Source: Burkholderiales bacterium
Lineage (GTDB): Bacteria; Pseudomonadota; Gammaproteobacteria; Burkholderiales; SG8-39
NCBI GenBank assembly: GCA_017880745.1
Contig: JADGRR010000143.1
Coordinates: forward strand, 1-6,968
DNA: 6,968 nucleotides
Direction: 5' to 3'
The notes under the pieces were generated by a model, which was given only the letters and a program-made list of their open reading frames with translations, was not told where the DNA came from and made no database searches. The translations under genes and the position numbers were made by a program. Positions 1-4,728 of this stretch are shown one piece after another (position 1 is the stretch's first letter; each line of letters starts with the position of its first letter).

Positions 1-56
1 CGCTGGATGCGGCAGGCTATGGCGCCGCGGTTGGCAATCAGGACTTTCTTGAACAT
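1..56 (-). CDS. uca: Urea/guanidine carboxylase, N-terminal fragment (cut by window edge)
   Basis: Only the first 18 codons are present. They read MFKKVLIANRGAIACRIQ, the start of the biotin-carboxylase (ATP-grasp) domain shared by biotin-dependent carboxylases; the IANRGxIAxRI motif is diagnostic. The start is supported by a GAGGAAA Shine-Dalgarno (71..65) eight bases before the ATG. The gene lies 26 bp after the UAAP2 stop on the same strand, downstream of a guanidine-I riboswitch. From established knowledge, this operon type encodes the enzyme historically called urea carboxylase, which in riboswitch-controlled operons prefers guanidine and makes carboxyguanidine using ATP, bicarbonate and biotin. 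Identity as this enzyme rather than another biotin carboxylase rests on context, since the carboxyltransferase and biotinyl domains lie outside the window. Confidence 0.85.
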   Translation of the reverse strand, partial: MFKKVLIANRGAIACRIQ

Positions 57-82
57 CGAGATGGTTTCCTCGCGTCTTCGCT

Positions 83-751
83 TTATTGCGGATCCCAGAC
101 CAGCAGCCGGATCGGCGTCGGGTTGTAGGCGTTGCACGGGTTGTTCAGTTGCGGGCAATTGGAGATGAGGCAGATCACATCCATTTCCGCCCGCAGTTCC
201 ACGTACTTGCCCGGCGCCGAAATGCCATCCTCGAAGGTCAGCCGGCCCTCGGCCGTCACCGGGACATTCATGAAGAAGTTGATGTTCGGGGCGAGGTCGC
301 GCTTGCCCAGGCCCAGCCTGGCGGCACCGGCGTCGTGGCAGTCACAGTGGGCGAGGCCCTGGAGGAAATTATCGCGGCAGTTGTGCATATGCTGCTTGTC
401 GATGGCATAGCGCACGGTGTTGCTCTCTGCGGCGCAAGCGCCGCCGAGGGTATCGTGGCGGCCACAGGTGTCGGCGACGATGGTCAGCATGACATGGCCC
501 TCGTTGGAGTAGAGGTGGCTGCCGGTGCCGAGATAGAGTTGGCCCTCACGCACCACGGTGTCGGTGGCGCTATAGCGTACGGCTGGATCGGTGGCCGAGT
601 AGAACAGGGTATCCACCGCCTGGTTTCCCTCCAGGTCGAGGATGCGGAAGATCTGGCCGCGACGCAGGGTGCGGATCCAGGGCTCGCCAGCAAGGCAGAC
701 TTCGTCGGTGACGGCAATCTTGGGGTCGAGTTGGCTGGTAACGAGGGGCAT
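83..751 (-). CDS. Urea amidolyase-associated protein 2 (UAAP2), DUF1989; likely carboxyguanidine deiminase subunit
   Basis: A 222-residue DUF1989 protein. With UAAP1 it is known as the two-subunit carboxyguanidine deiminase (CgdAB) that turns carboxyguanidine into allophanate and ammonia; I do not assign the A or B letter. Visible motifs are HDTLGGAC (99-106), a Cys/His cluster HCDCH (135-139), GLGKRDL followed by NFFMNV (158-163), the APGKYVELRAEMD segment (179-191), and ISNCPQ...NPCNAYNPTP with C199 and C206. The cysteines are plausible metal ligands, and UAAP1 has alanine at both aligned 199/206 positions, so this is probably the metal-binding, catalytic partner (inference). Start choice: AAGGA (763..759) lies 7 nt before the ATG at 751 but only about 2 nt before the upstream in-frame ATG at 757, so 751 is preferred; the 757 start would add Met-Ala. 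Its Shine-Dalgarno overlaps the UAAP1 stop codon, suggesting translational coupling. Confidence 0.93.
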   Translation of the reverse strand: MPLVTSQLDPKIAVTDEVCLAGEPWIRTLRRGQIFRILDLEGNQAVDTLFYSATDPAVRYSATDTVVREGQLYLGTGSHLYSNEGHVMLTIVADTCGRHDTLGGACAAESNTVRYAIDKQHMHNCRDNFLQGLAHCDCHDAGAARLGLGKRDLAPNINFFMNVPVTAEGRLTFEDGISAPGKYVELRAEMDVICLISNCPQLNNPCNAYNPTPIRLLVWDPQ

Positions 752-758
752 GGCCATT

Positions 759-763
759 TCCTT
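759..763 (-). promoter_or_regulatory. Ribosome binding site of UAAP2, overlapping UAAP1 stop
   Basis: AAGGA read on the minus strand. Its first base is the last base of the UAAP1 TGA stop (765..763). Spacing of 7 nt to the ATG at 751 favours that start over the ATG at 757. Confidence 0.7.
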
Positions 764-1521
764 CAGCTCAGGTTGTAGCGTTCGGTGTTGATGAAGCCGC
801 GCTGGTTTTCCGCACAGAAGTTGCGGCAGTAGTCGTCCGGAAGAGCCTCAGCGGCGTGCCAGGCGGTCAGCAGTACCGGCTTGGGTGCATAGGTCGGCGC
901 CGGGTCGAGGGGATGGGGCGCGGTGGACAGCACCACCAGCGTAGTCATCTCGAAGCGCAAATCGACGGCGCCACCGGCTGGCGAATGGCGGGGATCGAAG
1001 ACTAAACGGCCCTCTTCGTCGGCCGTGACTTTGCTGAAGAAATTCACTGTGGGACCGAGGTCCCGCTTGCCCAGGCCGTGCTTGGCCAGTTCGATCAGCA
1101 GCGAGTCGCGGCCGTTGCGGACCATGGCGTTGCGCGCGTGCTGATAATGGGACTCGCCGTATTTTTCGCGGGCCTGGGCGGCGTCGGATACGCCGCAGAT
1201 TGGGTCGTGCCAGCCGACGCTGTCGCCGATGATGGAACAGAAGATGCGCCCCATGTCCGAGTACAGGCAGTGGCCTTGGGTCAGCATCGCAGTGTGCTGA
1301 GCCTTGAGGGTGTCGGGCATGTTGTAGCGCTCAATCTTCTCCTCCGGGTTGAAGAAGATCACGGCGCAATTGGCGCCGCCTTCGAGGTCGGAGATACGCA
1401 GGGCGCTGCCGCGCCGCATCAGGCCGGACCAGTGGGTGCCGGCGGGCACGAGATGTTCCCACAGCAGTCTTTCCGTGGGCAGCGGGAAAAGGACTCGGGG
1501 TGTCTCGGAAATCTGGCTCAT
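763..1521 (-). CDS. Urea amidolyase-associated protein 1 (UAAP1), DUF1989; likely carboxyguanidine deiminase subunit
   Basis: A 252-residue DUF1989 protein, paralogous to the next gene. Shared landmarks are WxxxLxRGxxxRIxDLEG near 31-48, LYSDMGR (86-92, LYSNEGH in UAAP2), WHDPICG (104-110), GLGKRDLGPTVNFF (149-162) and a PAGGAVDLRFEM segment (181-192). The C-terminus carries an extra ~30 residues absent from UAAP2 (YCRNFCAENQRGFINTERY, 231-249), a UAAP1 hallmark as I recall the family. It lacks the two cysteines found in UAAP2: the equivalent segment LSTAPHPLDPAPTYAPKP has Ala201 and Ala208. This suggests a structural or regulatory partner in a heteromer. It is the first gene of the operon, about 50 nt downstream of the guanidine-I aptamer. 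AAGGAG (1532..1527) sits 5 nt before the ATG, and no better upstream start exists. Confidence 0.94.
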   Translation of the reverse strand: MSQISETPRVLFPLPTERLLWEHLVPAGTHWSGLMRRGSALRISDLEGGANCAVIFFNPEEKIERYNMPDTLKAQHTAMLTQGHCLYSDMGRIFCSIIGDSVGWHDPICGVSDAAQAREKYGESHYQHARNAMVRNGRDSLLIELAKHGLGKRDLGPTVNFFSKVTADEEGRLVFDPRHSPAGGAVDLRFEMTTLVVLSTAPHPLDPAPTYAPKPVLLTAWHAAEALPDDYCRNFCAENQRGFINTERYNLS

Positions 1522-1540
1522 GGGAGCTCCTTGCTCAGGT

Positions 1541-1592
1541 GGACAAAAGGAGAGGGCATGTCAAAACATCTCGGCCTCCCGGGTTTTTGTCC
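1541..1592 (-). promoter_or_regulatory. Candidate riboswitch expression platform (alternative helix and anti-Shine-Dalgarno)
   Basis: GGACAAAA (1592..1585), inside the conserved 3' core of the aptamer, is exactly complementary over 8 bases to TTTTGTCC (1548..1541) downstream. That helix cannot coexist with the folded aptamer core. Just 5' of the second arm, CTCCTT (1552..1547) is exactly complementary to the UAAP1 Shine-Dalgarno AAGGAG (1532..1527). Together they suggest switching at ribosome access. Which state is ON cannot be settled by eye. Confidence 0.45.
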
Positions 1593-1675
1593 CTCCGTGG
1601 AGCCCCGCTTTGGCGGGACCGGCGGCTCTCGGACCAGTCATTCCCCATGGGGAATCGGAACCCTAGCCGCGCATC
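1571..1675 (-). ncRNA. Guanidine-I riboswitch (ykkC class) in the leader of the UAAP1-UAAP2-carboxylase operon
   Basis: Read on the minus strand, the conserved blocks of the guanidine-I aptamer appear in order: CTAGGGTTCCG (1666..1656), a local hairpin ATTCCC-CATG-GGGAAT (1655..1640), GACTGGTCCGAGAG (1639..1626), a variable GC-rich arm with a perfect CCCGC/GCGGG stem (1617..1604), ACGG (1597..1594), then ACAAAAACCCGGGAGG (1590..1575). The closing segments CGGC (1669..1666) and GCCG (1575..1572) can pair. The class senses free guanidinium and normally activates expression. Position immediately upstream of the UAAP1/UAAP2/carboxylase genes is the classic context. No U-tract terminator lies between the aptamer and UAAP1, so control may be translational (inference). 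Confidence 0.95.
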
Positions 1676-1710
1676 AAGAGCGAATTTATATCGCCCCTCT
1701 TGCTTCTCTC

Positions 1711-1728
1711 TAAGCAATCGACGTGCCA
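1711..1728 (-). promoter_or_regulatory. Sigma-54 (RpoN) -24/-12 promoter of the guanidine operon
   Basis: The minus strand reads TGGCACG (1728..1722), four bases (TCGA), then TTGCTTA (1717..1711). This matches the -24/-12 consensus TGGCACG-N4-TTGCW at every defined base. Taking the GC of TTGC as -13/-12, transcription would start near 1702, some 27 nt before the first aptamer residues, so the whole riboswitch lies in the transcript. The TTGCTT (1717..1712) is also one arm of a perfect inverted repeat with AAGCAA (1705..1700). Nitrogen-limitation control through RpoN and an NtrC-type activator is inferred and fits a nitrogen-scavenging operon. Confidence 0.82.
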
Positions 1729-1792
1729 CCTGGGGGCCATCGCGTGCGGGCCGCAATTTCGCAAACCCCGGCACGCCAATCCGGCAAAACAC

Positions 1793-1807
1793 GCACCACC
1801 TCAGGGC
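1793..1807 (+). promoter_or_regulatory. Possible weaker NtrC site 2
   Basis: Reads GCACCA-CCT-CAGGGC on the plus strand: one perfect half-site and a poor second half. Its centre (1800) is 31 bp from that of the stronger site, about three helical turns, as expected for cooperating NtrC dimers. On its own the match is weak. Confidence 0.4.
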
Positions 1808-1823
1808 AAGTTGCGGCAGCATG

Positions 1824-1838
1824 ACACCACTGTGGTGC
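1824..1838 (-). promoter_or_regulatory. Probable NtrC enhancer site 1
   Basis: The minus strand reads GCACCA-CAG-TGGTGT, within TGCACCACAGTGGTGTCA. It is an almost perfect dyad matching the GCACCA-N3-TGGTGC layout of NtrC sites such as those upstream of enterobacterial glnA. It is centred at 1831, about 129 bp upstream of the predicted sigma-54 start, which is typical for NtrC enhancers. Confidence 0.7.
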
Positions 1839-1862
1839 ATGAATGGCACCGCCGCGTGGCGA

Positions 1863-1947
1863 AAGAACTCTGAAACTATCTTAGGAGAGTTCTTGATAGG
1901 GTCCTATCTGGGCATGTTCGTTCCCTGTGAAGGCAGCGCCACAGGGA
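1863..1947. repeat. Cluster of three adjacent perfect inverted repeats
   Basis: AAGAACTC (1863-1870) pairs with GAGTTCTT (1887-1894). GATAGG (1895-1900) pairs with CCTATC (1903-1908) across two bases, giving a near-complete 14 bp palindrome. TCCCTGTG (1922-1929) pairs with CACAGGGA (1940-1947). All three are exact and adjoin one another. Neither strand shows a terminator-like T-run. The function is unknown; operators, a structured RNA or mobile-element remains are possible. Confidence 0.6.
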
Positions 1948-2026
1948 GTCTTCTCTCACCAACTACACAGAGTTTCAAACTGAGCATAGGCTCGAAAGCG
2001 CCAGTTCATGTTTTCCGGGAACGAAC
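1916..2026. repeat. 10 bp perfect inverted repeat enclosing 91 bp
   Basis: GTTCGTTCCC (1916-1925) and GGGAACGAAC (2017-2026) are exact reverse complements. The left arm overlaps the third inverted repeat of the neighbouring cluster. Could mark the ends of a very small element or a long-range stem; no flanking target duplication was noticed. Confidence 0.45.
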
Positions 2027-2201
2027 TCTCAAAGCTACAATGCTGATTGCCTCATCAGTAAATTGCCACCGTCTGCAAAGGCTCAAGCCGAAGATCAGCG
2101 GTGACTCGGCGAGCGGCTGTTCCTCTAAGATAGCTGCCCTTCATAACGCCGAAGGTCAAACGGCTCCTCTGGGTCGGGTGCCGCCAGCGGCGTCCAAATA
2201 T

Positions 2202-2236
2202 TGAACGGCGGCAATAAGCCGCGACACTGCCGTTCA
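2202..2236. repeat. Nested GC-rich hairpin
   Basis: Outer arms TGAACGGC (2202-2209) and GCCGTTCA (2229-2236) are exact reverse complements. Inside, GCGGC (2208-2212) and GCCGC (2218-2222) pair around AATAA, sharing two bases with the outer arm, so the folds partly compete. From memory it resembles the intergenic palindromes scattered through some Burkholderiales genomes; this is unverified. Confidence 0.5.
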
Positions 2237-2318
2237 GACACGAAGGTACTCGGCACCCCAGTCGAAGTCGGCTTGAGACTGGTTGCGGTCGCTCAGTTTT
2301 TGCCAACGAGTGACGGGA

Positions 2319-2440
2319 GCCGACCCAACCCGGCCGGTCAATGTTCAACAAAGCGGTCATTGATATGTGCTTGACCGGTCTAGAGCCGGAAATGTGACCA
2401 AACGCAACACCCTCCTGCGAATCTCCTGCTACAAAGCCAG
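2319..2440 (+). repeat. Diverged direct repeat, copy A (before the gene at 2505)
   Basis: Shares blocks with copy B at a constant 820 bp offset: CGACCCA (2321-2327), CAAAGCGGTCAT (2349-2360) and TCCTGCTACA (2424-2433), with about 27 of 40 bases identical over 2401-2440 without gaps. It ends about 65 bp before the start codon of the downstream exported protein. Confidence 0.65.
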
Positions 2441-2504
2441 AGAACTTCCTGTGTTCTTCACCAAGTTGTGCTCGGCTACTCAACCAACGCTTGACGGAGG
2501 GAAC

Positions 2505-2948
2505 ATGAAATCCAAGATAAACGTGAAACTGCAGTTCGCAAGTGCTGGGCTGGTCGCGGTGCTCACTGTCGCTGGCGCGGTCGCAGTGGGCAATGCCGGC
2601 GCGCAACAGACTGAGGTCGCGCCAAGCCAGATACCGGGTTCTCAGCTCCAGCTATGGCTGGACCAGAAGTTCGCATATGCTGGCGTTAACATTATTAATC
2701 GCTGTTACGTAATGACTGCCATTCAGGATACGACCAACGTTCAGTTTCTGAGCTGCCCGGACGGATACGCTACGAAACTTACCGGACCTGCGCGCGTTGT
2801 CGGGAATACGCTTTGCACGACTTTCCCCTATCCGGACCGGCCTGTCGCTGAGCAATGCCGCGAATGGCATCGAGTTGGCGAAAATAAGTACGAGTTGCGG
2901 GACAAAGGCTCGATTATCTCAATACAGTACATACTGAAAATTCGGTAG
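2505..2948 (+). CDS. Small exported protein of unknown function with four cysteines
   Basis: 147 residues. The N-terminus is a clear Sec signal peptide: K2, K4 and K8, a hydrophobic core at about 11-30, and NAGA-Q as a probable cleavage site near 33/34. The mature part (about 114 residues) has four cysteines (C67, C84, C104, C118), which suggests two disulfides in the periplasm or outside. It has a short-beta-strand pattern with FLSCPDGY, VVGNTLCTTFPYP, EQCREWHRVGENKYEL and a C-terminal ISIQYILKIR. The pattern of DG...GN.LC...C...GE.YE loosely recalls DUF995-like small secreted domains, but I would not assign it. The start at 2505 has GGAGG (2496-2500) just upstream; an earlier in-frame ATG at 2367 lacks one and would bury the signal peptide. 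It uses ATA isoleucine codons repeatedly, unlike the outer genes, consistent with acquired DNA. Confidence 0.78.
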   Translation: MKSKINVKLQFASAGLVAVLTVAGAVAVGNAGAQQTEVAPSQIPGSQLQLWLDQKFAYAGVNIINRCYVMTAIQDTTNVQFLSCPDGYATKLTGPARVVGNTLCTTFPYPDRPVAEQCREWHRVGENKYELRDKGSIISIQYILKIR

Positions 2949-2949
2949 G

Positions 2950-2989
2950 CGTTCGTGCGCGTCGCGCAACGCGACTAACGATGGACGTT
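2950..2989 (+). terminator. Hairpins downstream of the gene at 2505 (possible weak terminator)
   Basis: GTCGCG (2961-2966) and CGCGAC (2970-2975) form a perfect 6 bp stem with a CAA loop, 12 nt after the stop codon. It is followed by a small AACG/CGTT stem (2977-2980 with 2986-2989). No T-run follows, so it is not a convincing intrinsic terminator. Confidence 0.35.
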
Positions 2990-3138
2990 AATCTGTCACA
3001 CGGAATATTTGTCGCCTGCGGTCCAAGCTTGACCGTCCACTAACGGCCGGGAGCACGAACTGGCCAAGGTCAGCTTCCGGGTTGCTGAAATCTAATGGCC
3101 GGTTTTCGCCTGTCAACTTGAGTTGCTCAAGGCTCACT

Positions 3139-3260
3139 CCCGACCCATTGCCGCCTACCGATATTTTGCAAAGCGGTCATAGATTAGGGTCCGGCAAGTT
3201 GACGATAGCGACCATGACAAAACTCAAAATCCCTCCAGGTGTTTCCTGCTACACAGCTAG
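3139..3260 (+). repeat. Diverged direct repeat, copy B (before the gene at 3347)
   Basis: Counterpart of copy A. CGACCCA (3141-3147), CAAAGCGGTCAT (3169-3180) and TCCTGCTACA (3244-3253) lie exactly 820 bp downstream of the same blocks in copy A, so spacing within the repeat is preserved while intervening bases have diverged. It ends about 85 bp before the next start codon. Confidence 0.65.
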
Positions 3261-3346
3261 ATAGCAGCGGACAGGTTTTTCGCCAAGGCGGTATCCATCT
3301 TCCTCCAGCGGAACTAGCGCGGAAAGGTGTTCAACAGGGAGTTCAC

Positions 3347-3970
3347 ATGCAAACGACCCGATATCATTCAGTGGTCCAGCGTCTTTTTTCAGCGGCGGTT
3401 TTGGCTATTGCGACACTCAGTGGTACCGCGCTGGCACAAAAGGCAGAGCGGCCCGACGTAAAGGTCGGGGACCAATGGCGGTTTGAGGTGCACTTAGGGA
3501 CGGGACCCGGTGCGATGAAGGTGCAGGACGTCTCCCGGGTAGTCACGTCCGTTACGGCTTCGGGAATCGAGCGCACGGATAACGGGGTCAAGGTGTTGCT
3601 GACCCCAGAACTGAACGAAATCGAGTCCTCGTCGTACAAGCACTCGGATAGCAGGATGCTGAGCTTTCCACTTGAAGTCGGGAAGCAGTGGCACTGCACC
3701 GACGATATCGTGTCCAAGTTCATCAGCAAGGACGTTCGCATGAATTGGCGCGTTGAGGTGGTCCGCCACGAAAAAGTGCGAGTACCGGCAGGCGAATTCG
3801 ACGCGTTCAAACTCGAAGCGAAGGGCAGATGGATAAGCGGCTCCCACACCGGTGAAAATTCCTGGACGTACTGGTATTCCTCAGCGGCACGCGGCGTGGT
3901 GAAGTCAGAAATCCAAGACACATCAGGCTTAACTACCACTGAGCTTGCCGAGTTTCATCTTCAGCCCTAG
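3347..3970 (+). CDS. Exported protein of unknown function, beta-rich
   Basis: 207 residues. A Sec signal peptide is evident: R5 and R12, hydrophobic core about 13-29, and ALA-Q cleavage near 30/31. The mature domain is predicted beta-rich. Its recognisable segments are DVKVGDQWRFEV (37-48), MLSFPLEVGKQWHC (104-117), VRVPAGEFDAFKLEAKG (144-160) and WTYWYSSAARGVVKSEIQD (173-191). The VPAGxFxAFKxE and WYSxxxRGVVK motifs recur, as I recall, in small uncharacterised periplasmic proteins and lipoproteins of Burkholderiales. There is one cysteine, C117, and no lipobox. The start at 3347 is chosen because AGGGAG (3336-3341) lies 5 nt upstream and it places the signal peptide at the N-terminus; an earlier in-frame ATG at 3239 would prepend 36 unlikely residues from repeat DNA. 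No partner gene indicates its role. Confidence 0.82.
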   Translation: MQTTRYHSVVQRLFSAAVLAIATLSGTALAQKAERPDVKVGDQWRFEVHLGTGPGAMKVQDVSRVVTSVTASGIERTDNGVKVLLTPELNEIESSSYKHSDSRMLSFPLEVGKQWHCTDDIVSKFISKDVRMNWRVEVVRHEKVRVPAGEFDAFKLEAKGRWISGSHTGENSWTYWYSSAARGVVKSEIQDTSGLTTTELAEFHLQP

Positions 3971-4017
3971 CATACGCTCGGAACGCCCGACTGGCTGTTC
4001 TATGGCAAGTTTGTCAG

Positions 4018-4043
4018 CGGCCGGTCATGGCCGGCCCCGGCCG
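4018..4043. repeat. GC-rich palindromic segment between convergent genes
   Basis: A run of overlapping GGCC/CCGG units, including GGCCGG (4029-4034) and CCGGCC (4037-4042). It lies in the 159 bp gap between the exported-protein gene (plus) and the DUF4345 gene (minus). It could act as a bidirectional termination structure, but no T-run follows on either strand. Confidence 0.35.
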
Positions 4044-4129
4044 TTCGCGCCTCTTCCGACGAGTGTAGTGCTAAGTGTTCGGCAGGGAGAGTTGGGGCTG
4101 CAAAATTGCAGGCGTGCCGCGATGCACGC

Positions 4130-4516
4130 TCAATGGCTCGCGTAATGCGCCACTGTGATGACAAATGGCAGGGTCAACTCGGGAATCAGGTAGCCTAGCC
4201 AAACTGCGGTCGGTTTGGGCAGGCCCACGCGGCTGATCGATATTAGCCTCCCGATACCGGCGAGCAACACGCCGAGGGCAATCAGGTACACCAGCGTTCC
4301 TTGTTGGCGGATGGTGATTGCGGCCCATAGACTGATCACTCCGGTGGAAAGGTACACCCCGGCCATGAACCGATGAACGTTGTCCAGCCGTGGCGAGGTG
4401 TCGGGTTGACCCAGGAACATTTGCAGCGTTCCGCCGGATAAGGCGATCGCCGCGACGAGAAACAGGCAAATCCTCACCACGAGTTGGCTTGCAAGAAGTG
4501 GATCGTCGCCGGCCAT
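4130..4516 (-). CDS. DUF4345 family four-helix membrane protein
   Basis: 128 residues, mostly hydrophobic, with four predicted membrane helices near 12-34, 50-69, 73-92 and 105-124. The arrangement fits DUF4345: a D/N-rich loop before helix 2 (DNVHRFMAGVYLSTGV, 45-60), a GIGRLISISRVGLPKP segment after helix 3 (87-102), and a final helix with PELTLP (112-117). The family is small inner-membrane proteins of unknown function, and full length here is normal. GGAG lies 8 nt before the ATG. It is transcribed divergently from the DUF421 gene across about 210 bp that contain an inverted repeat. Function cannot be assigned from sequence or neighbours. Confidence 0.83.
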   Translation of the reverse strand: MAGDDPLLASQLVVRICLFLVAAIALSGGTLQMFLGQPDTSPRLDNVHRFMAGVYLSTGVISLWAAITIRQQGTLVYLIALGVLLAGIGRLISISRVGLPKPTAVWLGYLIPELTLPFVITVAHYASH

Positions 4517-4561
4517 GCTTGCGTCTCCGTCTGGCGATCAGGAAACCGCTCCGAAATTTAG

Positions 4562-4581
4562 TCTAACACGGCCGGGTTAGA
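4562..4581. promoter_or_regulatory. Inverted repeat in the divergent DUF4345/DUF421 promoter region
   Basis: TCTAAC (4562-4567) and GTTAGA (4576-4581) are exact reverse complements around 8 bases whose centre (CGGCCG) is itself palindromic. It lies about 45 bp upstream of the DUF4345 start, a plausible position for a dimeric repressor operator. A hairpin in the 5' leader is an alternative. The protein that would bind is not encoded in the window. Confidence 0.4.
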
Positions 4582-4728
4582 TACGAGCCGCCGTTTCCTC
4601 AGCCGGGGTCCGGAGTCCGGTATTGGCCGGTTCACGACACGTCGCTTATGCGCTAAAGAGATGCCATGATGTCGTCCAGGCCGTCGCCCGGACGTCTGCG
4701 TCGCACAATTTGAACAATGGGGGAATCC

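Larger units (their letters stand above)
1839..2504. other. Long non-coding stretch, rich in inverted repeats
   Basis: About 670 bp without a credible gene. Open frames on both strands here lack ribosome binding sites, have erratic composition and match no family I recognise. It contains a cluster of perfect inverted repeats (1863-2026), a nested hairpin (2202-2236) and copy A of a diverged direct repeat (2319-2440) leading into the exported-protein gene at 2505. G+C looks lower than in the flanking operons. It could be degraded mobile or intergenic repetitive DNA; no transposase remnant was recognised. Confidence 0.6.
2949..3346. other. Intergenic region between two exported-protein genes
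   Basis: About 400 bp with no credible gene. It holds a hairpin just after the first gene (2961-2975), copy B of the direct repeat (3139-3260) and the leader of the next gene. A short open frame at 3082-3264 has no ribosome binding site and runs into the repeat. I see no RNA gene or confident promoter. Confidence 0.6.

Noticed and set aside
86..778. Long plus-strand open frame (230 codons) opposite UAAP2
   Set aside because: It is the antisense shadow of a clear DUF1989 gene, a common artefact in GC-rich coding DNA; there is no ribosome binding site and no domain.
1685..1690. TATAAA as a sigma-70 -10 box for the guanidine operon
   Set aside because: At 17 bp spacing the upstream hexamer (TTAGAG) matches the -35 consensus at only two bases, whereas the sigma-54 element next to it matches fully. 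A secondary sigma-70 start cannot be excluded.
1500..2204. Plus-strand open frame of 234 codons
   Set aside because: It runs antisense through the riboswitch, the sigma-54 promoter and the inverted-repeat cluster, has low-complexity Arg/Ser/Pro composition, and no recognisable family or start signal.
2055..2606. Minus-strand open frame of 183 codons
   Set aside because: It overlaps the signal-peptide region of the better-supported plus-strand gene and the repeat copy; Arg/Ser-rich composition looks like chance.
4561..4582. Integron attC site (GTCTAAC ... GTTAGAT fit RYYYAAC and GTTRRRY)
   Set aside because: Only 8 bases separate the two boxes, far short of an attC site; no internal boxes and no integron integrase are present. 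The neighbours of 2505-3970 also lack attC-like sites.
4717..4728. Upstream ATG as the DUF421 start
   Set aside because: No Shine-Dalgarno precedes it, while the G-rich run inside these codons serves as a binding site for the ATG at 4729, which matches the family N-terminus.
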